From Algorimicrobium algoritergicola (GTDB taxonomy: Bacteria > Bacteroidota > Bacteroidia > Flavobacteriales > Flavobacteriaceae): a stretch of DNA of 64,000 nt. Below, one piece after another: positions 37,460 to 44,588 of this stretch. The notes beneath the pieces are model-generated. The model had not been told where the DNA came from. It was given only the letters and a program-made list of their open reading frames with translations, and made no database searches. Location of the stretch: assembly GCF_008086165.1 (NCBI RefSeq), contig NZ_VSKL01000003.1, positions 186,001 through 250,000 on the forward strand. Direction: 5' to 3'. The position numbers and the translations under genes were made by a program. Numbering within the stretch: the first letter of the stretch is position 1; every line of letters begins with the position of its first letter.

Positions 37460-38569
37460 TTACAGCTTGTCAATTACCTGGCTTAAACGCGCGGTAATAT
37501 CTTGAATACTTCCAACTCCATCCACTCCAAAATACTTGTTTTGTACTGAATAGTAATCTTTCAATATTGCTGTTTTTTTATAGTATTCTTTAATTCGATT
37601 TCTAATAATAGTTTCATCAGCATCATCCGGTCTGCCACTTGTTTTTCCACGCTCTAATAAACGTTTTACCAAAACTTCATCATCCACTTCCAAAGCAATC
37701 ATGGCATCAATTTGTGAATCTTTTTCATCCATAAATTTATCCAACGCGTTTGCCTGCGCATTGGTACGCGGAAACCCATCGAAAATAAAACCTTTAGCAT
37801 CGGCATTTTTTTCAACTTCAGCATTCAACATATCTATAGTTACTTCATCTGGCACCAACTCACCTTTATCCATAAACGATTTAGCTAACATACCTAAAGC
37901 TGTTTCGTTTTTAATGTTAAATCGGAACACATCACCAGTGGAAATATGCACTAAATTATATTTTTCTTTTAAAAACTCTGCCTGTGTTCCTTTTCCTGCT
38001 CCTGGAGGTCCAAATAGGACAATATTTGTCATGTGTTGTGTTGTTTTTAGTTGATATATTTCAGGTAAATCACGTCCTAATCCATTATAATCTAAACCAT
38101 AGCCGACTATGAATTTATTAGGAATTTCCATACCTACATAGTGTAATTTATAATCTTTTTTATACGCTTCTGGCTTATAAAATAAGGTAGCTATAATGAG
38201 TTTCTTAACGTTTTCGTTTTCGAAAATTCTATGAACTTCGGTTAGCGTATTTCCAGAATCGATAATATCTTCTAAAATAACAACGGTGCGTCCCGTTAAA
38301 TCTTGTGTTAAGCCAATAAGACGTTGAATATCTTCAGTAGATTTTACGCCTTCATAAGATGCTAATTTTATAAAAGTGACTTCACAAGGTTTTGGATATT
38401 TTTTTACAAAATCACTTACAAACATGAACGAGCCATTCAAGATACCAATAAATACGGGTATCTCATCACCTAATTCATCCGCAATTTCATGAACCATGCG
38501 TTCTACAGTGGCTGCAATTTCTTTTTCAGAAATAAACGGCTTAAAATATAAATCGTGGAGCTTTATCAC
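37460..38569 (-). CDS. fused hypoxanthine phosphoribosyltransferase-adenylate kinase
   Basis: One 369-residue frame joining two purine enzymes. Residues 1-175 form a phosphoribosyltransferase with PRPP motif VVILEDIIDSGNTL (about 96-109) and the hypoxanthine/guanine-type hood KPEAYKKDYKLHYVGMEIPNKFIVGYGLD, which would salvage hypoxanthine to IMP. Residues 180-369 are a short-type adenylate kinase with P-loop FGPPGAGKGTQ and lid region ERGKTSGRPDDADE, converting AMP and ATP to two ADP. The start is GTG; a TATCTTTG box lies 22 bases upstream. An internal ATG at 38032 exactly at the junction could also give free adenylate kinase. Fusion seen in the sequence; both activities inferred from motifs. 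Confidence 0.93.
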   Translation of the reverse strand: MIKLHDLYFKPFISEKEIAATVERMVHEIADELGDEIPVFIGILNGSFMFVSDFVKKYPKPCEVTFIKLASYEGVKSTEDIQRLIGLTQDLTGRTVVILEDIIDSGNTLTEVHRIFENENVKKLIIATLFYKPEAYKKDYKLHYVGMEIPNKFIVGYGLDYNGLGRDLPEIYQLKTTQHMTNIVLFGPPGAGKGTQAEFLKEKYNLVHISTGDVFRFNIKNETALGMLAKSFMDKGELVPDEVTIDMLNAEVEKNADAKGFIFDGFPRTNAQANALDKFMDEKDSQIDAMIALEVDDEVLVKRLLERGKTSGRPDDADETIIRNRIKEYYKKTAILKDYYSVQNKYFGVDGVGSIQDITARLSQVIDKL

Positions 38570-38590
38570 TTGTTATTAATTTTAGAAATG

Positions 38591-38598
38591 CAAAGATA
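38591..38598 (-). promoter_or_regulatory. probable -7 promoter box of the hpt-adk fusion (TATCTTTG)
   Basis: On the minus strand this reads TATCTTTG (TAnnTTTG), 22 bases before the GTG start codon at 38569. A -33 element is not clear. Confidence 0.5.
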
Positions 38599-38652
38599 AT
38601 CATTTGATTAACGTTTTGCGAATTCTAATATATATAGTTGGGAAATAAGTTT

Positions 38653-38680
38653 TTTGGGAAACCAAGGATTTGTATTTTTG
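38653..38680 (+). promoter_or_regulatory. promoter of purK-purE (TTTG-N16-TATTTTTG)
   Basis: TTTG at 38653-38656 and TATTTTTG at 38673-38680, 16 bases apart, match the -33/-7 pattern. Transcription would start near 38687, downstream of the in-frame ATG at 38654, which is therefore excluded as the purK start in favour of 38729. Confidence 0.6.
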
Positions 38681-38728
38681 TTGGGAAATAATTTACCAGT
38701 CGCCAATAGGCTTAAATGTAAAAAGACC

Positions 38729-39883
38729 ATGAATTACTTTTCTTCCAACTTTAAATTAGGCATTTTAGGTGGTGGCCAATTGGGTAAAATGCTTTTAAAT
38801 GATACCCGAAAATTTGACATTTACACCAGTGTCATGGACGCAAGCCCAGAAGCACCTTGCAAAATTGCCTGTAACGAATTTCATTTAGGCGATTTAATGG
38901 ATTATGATGCCGTTTATAACTTCGGAAAAGATTTAGACGTCGTTACCTTTGAAATTGAAAACGTAAACACCGATGCTCTTGAAGATTTAGAGAAAAAAGG
39001 TGTGAAAGTATATCCATCATCCAAGACCTTACGAATTATTCAGAATAAAGCCACGCAAAAATTATTTTATCTCGATCATAGTATTCCAACAGCCGAATTT
39101 TCACGCTTTGCATACACCAGTCAAATTGAAGATGCACTTGAAAACGAAGTCTTAAAATTGCCCTTCGTTTGGAAATGTGCCCAATTTGGATACGACGGAA
39201 ATGGTGTAAAAGTGGTGAGAAAACTAGAGGATTTAATTGGACTTCCAAATGTGGAATGTATTACAGAAACCATGATTGCATTTAAAAATGAATTAGCCGT
39301 TATTGTAGCTAGAAATCCTAATGGTGATGTGGCAACGTATCCCGTTGTAGAAATGGAATTTCATCCGGAAGCCAATCAAGTGGAATATGTAATTTGTCCT
39401 GCCAGAATTGATGCTGAAGTTGCAAAAAAAGCAACCGATATTGCCTTGAAAGTTTCAAAAGCCTTTAACCATGTCGGCCTTTTGGCAGTTGAAATGTTCC
39501 AAACTCAAGATGACAAAATTCTCGTTAATGAAGTGGCACCAAGACCACATAATTCGGGACATCAGACTATTGAAGCTAGTTATACATCGCAATTTGAACA
39601 ACACCTTCGTGCCATTTTAAACTTACCTTTAGGTAAAACAGAAAATAAAGTTGCTGGTGTTATGGTAAATTTAGTTGGAGCTGAAAATCATACGGGAAAT
39701 GTTGTTTATAAAAACATTGAAACCATTATGGCAATGGATGGTGTTACACCACATATTTACGGTAAAAAACAAACGCGTCCTTTCAGAAAAATGGGACATG
39801 TAACCATTGTGAGTGACTCTATTTCAGAAGCACGAAAAATTGCAGAAGACGTTAAGAAAACGATTCAGGTTATTAGTGAATAA
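38729..39883 (+). CDS. purK: N5-carboxyaminoimidazole ribonucleotide synthase
   Basis: A 384-residue ATP-grasp enzyme of de novo purine synthesis. It makes N5-CAIR from AIR, bicarbonate and ATP. The N-terminus FKLGILGGGQLGKMLLNDTR is the PurK signature; the ATP-grasp core includes LPFVWKCAQFGYDGNGV and EVAPRPHNSGHQTIEAS. I chose the ATG at 38729 because the longer frame from 38654 would start upstream of the predicted transcription start. It is followed after 24 bases by purE, which uses its product, and is divergent from the purine salvage fusion gene. Confidence 0.96.
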   Translation: MNYFSSNFKLGILGGGQLGKMLLNDTRKFDIYTSVMDASPEAPCKIACNEFHLGDLMDYDAVYNFGKDLDVVTFEIENVNTDALEDLEKKGVKVYPSSKTLRIIQNKATQKLFYLDHSIPTAEFSRFAYTSQIEDALENEVLKLPFVWKCAQFGYDGNGVKVVRKLEDLIGLPNVECITETMIAFKNELAVIVARNPNGDVATYPVVEMEFHPEANQVEYVICPARIDAEVAKKATDIALKVSKAFNHVGLLAVEMFQTQDDKILVNEVAPRPHNSGHQTIEASYTSQFEQHLRAILNLPLGKTENKVAGVMVNLVGAENHTGNVVYKNIETIMAMDGVTPHIYGKKQTRPFRKMGHVTIVSDSISEARKIAEDVKKTIQVISE

Positions 39884-39907
39884 AAAACAGATATTAATAT
39901 ATAAAGT

Positions 39908-40396
39908 ATGAGCAAAGTAGGAATTATAATGGGAAGCAAGAGTGATTTGCCAGTTATGCAAGACGCTATTGATATTTTAACGGAGTTTGGAATATCTATT
40001 GAAGTTGATATTGTTTCAGCTCACAGAACACCTGAAAAGCTTTTCGATTACAGTAAACATGCACATACACGTGGTATAAAAGTTATTATTGCAGGCGCTG
40101 GTGGTGCTGCGCACTTACCAGGTATGGTAGCCTCATTGTCGCCTTTACCAATTATTGGTGTTCCTGTAAAAAGCAGTAATTCTATTGATGGTTGGGATTC
40201 CGTATTATCTATTTTGCAAATGCCAGGCGGTGTTCCGGTAGCAACAGTTGCATTAAATGGCGCCAAAAATGCGGGTATTCTAGCGGCTCAAATTTTGGGA
40301 AGTTCAGATCCTGATATTTTAGATAAAATATTGATCTACAAAGAAGGATTAAAAGCAAAAGTTATTGAATCTGCTAAAGATTTAAAAAAGTCTTAA
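39908..40396 (+). CDS. purE: N5-carboxyaminoimidazole ribonucleotide mutase
   Basis: A 162-residue class I PurE, which converts N5-CAIR to CAIR. The signature KVGIIMGSKSDLPVMQDAIDIL with the conserved Ser, SAHRTPEKL and the loop AGAGGAAHLPGMVAS are complete. It is cotranscribed with purK, and a terminator follows 8 bases after the stop. Confidence 0.97.
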   Translation: MSKVGIIMGSKSDLPVMQDAIDILTEFGISIEVDIVSAHRTPEKLFDYSKHAHTRGIKVIIAGAGGAAHLPGMVASLSPLPIIGVPVKSSNSIDGWDSVLSILQMPGGVPVATVALNGAKNAGILAAQILGSSDPDILDKILIYKEGLKAKVIESAKDLKKS

Positions 40397-40403
40397 AACA
40401 AAT

Positions 40404-40428
40404 AAACCTCGGCTAGAAGCCGAGGTTT
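40404..40428 (+). terminator. terminator after purK-purE
   Basis: A perfect stem AAACCTCGGCT / AGCCGAGGTTT with loop AGA follows the purE stop by 8 bases. The T tail is only TTT followed by AACG, so termination may be moderate. Confidence 0.75.
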
Positions 40429-40760
40429 AACGCTATTAATCAATAATTTTTAAGTGAGCATGAAACTCTCATGAAAAAATCTGGTACAAAAGTACTGCAT
40501 AAAAGTAAATTACAACCACCTTATTATCTTAAATTTTAGTTAATAATCCCGTTATTACTGACTTGGTAGGAAAAGTATCACAATGATTTAAATGTTTTTT
40601 AACAAATGAAATCAAATAAATTACTAACCTTTATCATCTAATAAAATGTGATCATGTTTTCTCTTGAATATTTACAATCAAACACCTTAAGAATAACATT
40701 TTAACGTAAGCAGATTAGCCTCTAAAAGATTTTAAAGAAAAATAAATTGCAAAAACAGTC
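40429..40760. other. gene-free region between purE and the M3 peptidase gene
   Basis: About 330 AT-rich bases with no open frame that looks coding, no RNA gene recognised and no convincing TAnnTTTG box. It presumably contains the promoter of the M3 peptidase gene. Confidence 0.5.
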
Positions 40761-42794
40761 ATGAATATACTTAATAAACCTTTCGACACACCCTATAATT
40801 CAGCTCCATTTTCAAAAATTTCAGATTCAGATTATTTACCGGCTTTTAAAATAGCCATTGATAAAGCCAGAACTGAAATTGATGCAATTACTAAAAATAC
40901 TGAAGCGCCTTCGTTTGAAAACACTATAGAGGCTTTAGATTTTTCAGGTGAAGAACTGGATCGCTTATCGAGTATATTTTTTAATATGAATTCGGCCGAA
41001 ACCAATGATGCTATTCAAAAAATAGCCCAAGACGTTTCGCCATTATTATCAGAATTCAGTAATGACGTTACCTTAAATCAAGCTTTATTTGAACGCGTTA
41101 AAGCAGTTTATAATACTAAAAACACGCTTCAATTAACCAAAGAGCAAGAAACTTTACTCGATAAAAAATATAAAGGATTTTCCAGAAATGGAGCGAATCT
41201 TCCAGAAGATAAAAAGCAAGAACTTCGCGACATTGACAAAAACTTAAGCAAGCTAAAATTAACCTTTGGCGAGAACGTTTTAGCCGAAACCAATAATTTT
41301 GAGTTACATATTACTAACGAAGAAGATTTAGCAGGTTTGCCAGAAGGCGCCAAAGAAGCTGCAAGTAATTTAGCTGAAAGCAAAAATAAAGACGGTTGGT
41401 TAATTACTTTAGATTACCCAAGTTACATTCCGTTTATGACCTATGCTGACAATCGGGAACTGCGTAAAAAACTGGCTATTGCCTCTGGAGCTAAAGCATT
41501 TCAGAATAATAAATTTGATAACCAAGAAAACGTATTGCAGATAGCGAAACTTCGCTTTAAGCGTGCCAATTTATTAGGCTACAAAACCCATGCACATTTT
41601 GTTTTAGAAGAACGCATGGCTAAAAACCCAGAAACTGTTGAAACATTTTTAAATGAACTTTTGGAAAAAGCGAAACCAGCAGCTGAAAATGAATTTAAAA
41701 ATCTAGAGAAATTTGCCAAAAATTTAGATGGCATTGACCAACTTCAAAAATGGGATGGCGCCTATTATGGTGAAAAACTTAAGCAGAAGTTATTCGATTT
41801 AGATGATGAAAAATTAAAACCGTATTTTAAATTAGAAAATGTAATTAATGGTGCTTTTACCATTGCTAAAAAATTGTTTGGCTTGCAGTTTGAAGAAATC
41901 AATAACATTGACAAATATCATGACGATGTTCTTACTTATAAAGTAACTGATACCAAAGGCGATTTAGTATCCATTTTTTATGCCGATTTTTTTCCAAGAC
42001 CAGGAAAACGAAATGGTGCTTGGATGACAGTTTACAAACCGCAATACATAAAAAACGGTGAAAATAGCCGTCCACATATTTCAAATGTTTGCAATTTCAC
42101 CAAACCAACAAAAACAAAACCGTCGTTATTAACTTTTAATGAAGTCACGACGTTATTTCACGAATTTGGTCACGCACTTCACGGCATGCTTGCCAATACA
42201 ACCTATCCAAGTTTATCTGGAACAAGTGTGTTTTGGGATTTTGTAGAACTCCCGAGTCAAATGTTAGAAAACTGGTGTTATGAGCAAGAGGCTCTCGAAA
42301 TTTTCGCGACACATTATGAAACGGGCGAAGTAATTCCAATGGATTTAATTCAGAAAATTAAAGCATCTTCCACGTTCCATGAAGGCATGCAAACCATGCG
42401 TCAAATAAGTTTTGGTTTGTTAGATATGAGCTGGCATGGTCAAGATCCAACGACTATTAATAATGTTAAATCACAAGAATTAAAGGCATTTGAAAACACC
42501 AAATTATATCCAGATGTCTCGGAAAACTGCATGAGCACGTCATTCTCTCATATTTTTCAAGGCGGTTACAGTTCAGGATATTACAGTTATAAATGGGCTG
42601 AAGTTCTAGATGCCGATGCGTTTGAATACTTCCAAGAACAAGGCATTTTTAATGTAGACGTCGCTAAAAAATTTAAAGATAACGTCTTATCACAAGGTGG
42701 AACAGATGACCCTATGGTTTTATACAAACGCTTTCGTGGCAAAGAACCACAACCTGATGCTTTACTAAAACGTGCTGGATTAATTGAGAAATAG
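40761..42794 (+). CDS. M3 family oligopeptidase (Dcp/OpdA-like)
   Basis: A 677-residue product of the M3 family, which cleaves peptides after signal or protein turnover in the cytoplasm. The zinc motif is LFHEFGHALHGM (His467, Glu468, His471), and the third ligand region is SGTSVFWDFVELPSQMLENW. Other family regions include NWCYEQEAL and YSYKWAEVLDADAFEYF. No signal peptide is visible. Length and C-terminal region fit the peptidyl-dipeptidase Dcp/oligopeptidase A group; the two cannot be told apart safely. The -33 element of the next gene lies in its last codons. Confidence 0.93.
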   Translation: MNILNKPFDTPYNSAPFSKISDSDYLPAFKIAIDKARTEIDAITKNTEAPSFENTIEALDFSGEELDRLSSIFFNMNSAETNDAIQKIAQDVSPLLSEFSNDVTLNQALFERVKAVYNTKNTLQLTKEQETLLDKKYKGFSRNGANLPEDKKQELRDIDKNLSKLKLTFGENVLAETNNFELHITNEEDLAGLPEGAKEAASNLAESKNKDGWLITLDYPSYIPFMTYADNRELRKKLAIASGAKAFQNNKFDNQENVLQIAKLRFKRANLLGYKTHAHFVLEERMAKNPETVETFLNELLEKAKPAAENEFKNLEKFAKNLDGIDQLQKWDGAYYGEKLKQKLFDLDDEKLKPYFKLENVINGAFTIAKKLFGLQFEEINNIDKYHDDVLTYKVTDTKGDLVSIFYADFFPRPGKRNGAWMTVYKPQYIKNGENSRPHISNVCNFTKPTKTKPSLLTFNEVTTLFHEFGHALHGMLANTTYPSLSGTSVFWDFVELPSQMLENWCYEQEALEIFATHYETGEVIPMDLIQKIKASSTFHEGMQTMRQISFGLLDMSWHGQDPTTINNVKSQELKAFENTKLYPDVSENCMSTSFSHIFQGGYSSGYYSYKWAEVLDADAFEYFQEQGIFNVDVAKKFKDNVLSQGGTDDPMVLYKRFRGKEPQPDALLKRAGLIEK

Positions 42795-42813
42795 AAATTT
42801 TACCCTATTTTTG
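42784..42813 (+). promoter_or_regulatory. promoter of the ECF sigma factor gene (TTG-N19-TATTTTTG)
   Basis: TTG (42784-42786, inside the end of the M3 peptidase gene) and TATTTTTG (42806-42813) are separated by 19 bases, a good match to the flavobacterial consensus. The start codon follows 23 bases downstream. Confidence 0.6.
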
Positions 42814-42836
42814 ATGAAAATTGCTGAAAGACTTTT

Positions 42837-43391
42837 ATGCCTAAACATCTAATAAATCCAGATCAATGGATAGATCGGTATTCGGATTACTTGTTTAATT
42901 TCACCATATCACGTGTAAGTGATCGTGAAATTTCCAAGGATTTGGTACAAGACACCTTTTTTGCGGGCTTAAAATCGATGAAAAATTTTAAAGGTGAAGC
43001 AAGCGAACGCACGTGGCTTATTTCCATTTTAAAACGAAAAATTATTGATCACTATAGGAAAATAAATTCTAAAAAAGGACAAGCAGAAGTTCGCATGTCC
43101 TATAATAGTAATGAAGAAGAAGGTGATTGGTTAGAGGAACGTGTTGCAGATCCGTTTGATAAAACGGCCGAAGACACGCTAGAAAATGATGAACTAGGTG
43201 ATGCTATTTATAACTGTTTAGAAAAACTGCCTGAAAAACAAGCTACTGTTTTTAAAATGAAAACTATTGAAGGAATGGAAACTGAAACCATTTGTAATGA
43301 ACTAAACATTACGCCGTCTAACCTATGGGTTATTGTTCACAGAGCACGAACAGCCATGGCAGAATGCATGGAAAAAACCTGGTATAATTAG
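42837..43391 (+). CDS. ECF-type RNA polymerase sigma factor
   Basis: A 184-residue sigma-70 family protein. It has region 2 (LFNFTISRVSDREISKDLVQDTFFAGLKSMKNF and ERTWLISILKRKIIDHYRK) and region 4 (LEKLPEKQATVFKMKTIEGMETETICNELNITPSNLWVIVHRAR). A linker rich in Glu (NSNEEEGDWLEERVADP) joins them. It directs RNA polymerase to a regulon that is not known. The next gene, 4 bases after the stop, encodes a small protein resembling a zinc-finger anti-sigma factor and is likely its partner. Confidence 0.95.
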   Translation: MPKHLINPDQWIDRYSDYLFNFTISRVSDREISKDLVQDTFFAGLKSMKNFKGEASERTWLISILKRKIIDHYRKINSKKGQAEVRMSYNSNEEEGDWLEERVADPFDKTAEDTLENDELGDAIYNCLEKLPEKQATVFKMKTIEGMETETICNELNITPSNLWVIVHRARTAMAECMEKTWYN

Positions 43392-43395
43392 CAGC

Positions 43396-43656
43396 ATGAG
43401 AAAAAGTTATTTATTTATTACTTGTGACGAAGCACAACATATTTGTGACAAGGCACAATACAATGAAGCGACAGGTTGGGAGAAATTCAAATTGACGTTA
43501 CGTTATTTTATGTGCAAAATAACACGATCATACGTTAAACGAAATACAAAGCTTTCTGAATCTGTAAAAAACTCAAAAGTCAATTGTTTAAAAACCATTG
43601 AGCGCGAGCAAATAAAAGCACAGTTTAATGAAGAACTATCCAAACAAAAGCGTTAG
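43396..43656 (+). CDS. small companion protein of the ECF sigma factor, anti-sigma-like
   Basis: An 86-residue soluble protein from the ATG at 43396; the longer frame starting at 43333 would overlap the sigma gene by 59 bases and is unlikely. Its N-terminus ITCDEAQHICDKAQYNEATGWEKFKLTLRYFMCKITRSY resembles the short zinc-binding anti-sigma domain common after this type of sigma factor in Flavobacteriia. In that domain a C-x2-C pair usually ends the site; here the second Cys appears to be Thr (MCKIT). If so, metal binding may be altered. There is no membrane span. Its 3' end overlaps the convergent UbiA-like gene by 21 bases. Confidence 0.75.
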   Translation: MRKSYLFITCDEAQHICDKAQYNEATGWEKFKLTLRYFMCKITRSYVKRNTKLSESVKNSKVNCLKTIEREQIKAQFNEELSKQKR

Positions 43657-44484
43657 TAACAGCCACAATATAGGGATGCTTTCTACCCAAAATCCACTGT
43701 AATATTTCCCTTGATTCTTTCTTGAAAAAAGTATACTTAAAATCACTAAAACAGTAATTCCGAACTGAATAAGCAACTTGCTTTGTGTTTTTTCTGGCAT
43801 AAAAAATTCCAATCCAAAAAATAAACACGCTAATATAACACCCATAATCTTGGTGTTTTTAATGCCTATTTTTTGAGGAATAGTTGCCAATTTAATACTA
43901 TCAAACTGCATATCGCGAATTTCAAAAGGAAGCATAATAGCTAAAACAAATAAAAATCGTTGCGCAAAAGCCCAAATTACGGTTGAATCTAGAAGCCTAT
44001 CATTATTAATTAATGGAATAAGCAAAGTGACACCTGCCCAAACTAAAGCTATAACATAAACTTTAAGTCCACTAACATTTCGTAAATTTTGCTGTTTATT
44101 AAGATAGAATTTTTTCGGAAGAAAGGGAATGGCATATAAAAAAGTAATAAGTGCAAAAAAGCCTAAATAAAATATGGTTTTATTTTGCAATTGCGCTCCA
44201 AAATAGCCCATGATTATTAAACATATAAAAGTGAAAATCTGAATTATTTTCAACCAACTGGATAAGCTTCGATGGTGAAATTTTGCCAACCCAAAAAACT
44301 TCACGAAATTATATCCGGCAATGGTTGCAAAAAATATAAATAAAAGCACATGCGTATCAAAAGGAATTTGGTATTCTATAAGTGTTAACCAACTTAAAGC
44401 AAACGCAGATAAAGCCACGTGGATACTGCTGTTTAAATAAAAATCGAAAAAGTGTTTTTCAAAACGCATAAAGCAAAAATACAC
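43636..44484 (-). CDS. UbiA-like polytopic membrane protein
   Basis: A 282-residue product with seven to eight membrane spans. A loop with FVKFFGLAKFHHRSL and an acidic loop PFEIRDMQFDSIKLATIPQKIG stand in positions where UbiA prenyltransferases have their Asp-rich motifs. It is therefore likely an inner-membrane prenyltransferase-like protein. The first Asp-rich motif is not canonical (no DxxxD), so a catalytically divergent member is possible. The start may be at 44484 or at the ATG five codons later (44469). It overlaps the anti-sigma-like gene tail to tail. Confidence 0.65.
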   Translation of the reverse strand: MYFCFMRFEKHFFDFYLNSSIHVALSAFALSWLTLIEYQIPFDTHVLLFIFFATIAGYNFVKFFGLAKFHHRSLSSWLKIIQIFTFICLIIMGYFGAQLQNKTIFYLGFFALITFLYAIPFLPKKFYLNKQQNLRNVSGLKVYVIALVWAGVTLLIPLINNDRLLDSTVIWAFAQRFLFVLAIMLPFEIRDMQFDSIKLATIPQKIGIKNTKIMGVILACLFFGLEFFMPEKTQSKLLIQFGITVLVILSILFSRKNQGKYYSGFWVESIPILWLLLTLLFG

Positions 44485-44555
44485 AAAGTGTTAATAACAA
44501 AATCAATTGGTTAAAAACTTTCATTTTCATTAACATTTAAACGTGAATAATTCCG

Positions 44556-44563
44556 TAAATTTG
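44556..44563 (+). promoter_or_regulatory. probable -7 promoter box of gcvP (TAAATTTG)
   Basis: TAAATTTG matches TAnnTTTG exactly and lies 25 bases before the gcvP ATG. The -33 region (around 44533) shows no TTTG. Confidence 0.5.
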
Positions 44564-44588
44564 CAGCCTAAATTCAACACAACTTTTA

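Noticed and set aside
38654..38728. Longer N-terminus for purK (25 extra codons)
   Set aside because: The TATTTTTG promoter box lies inside this stretch, and the PurK fold begins after 38729.
44485..44588. Glycine riboswitch upstream of gcvP
   Set aside because: Only about 100 AT-rich bases lie upstream, most of it before the promoter box, leaving no room for the aptamer; none of its conserved bases are seen.
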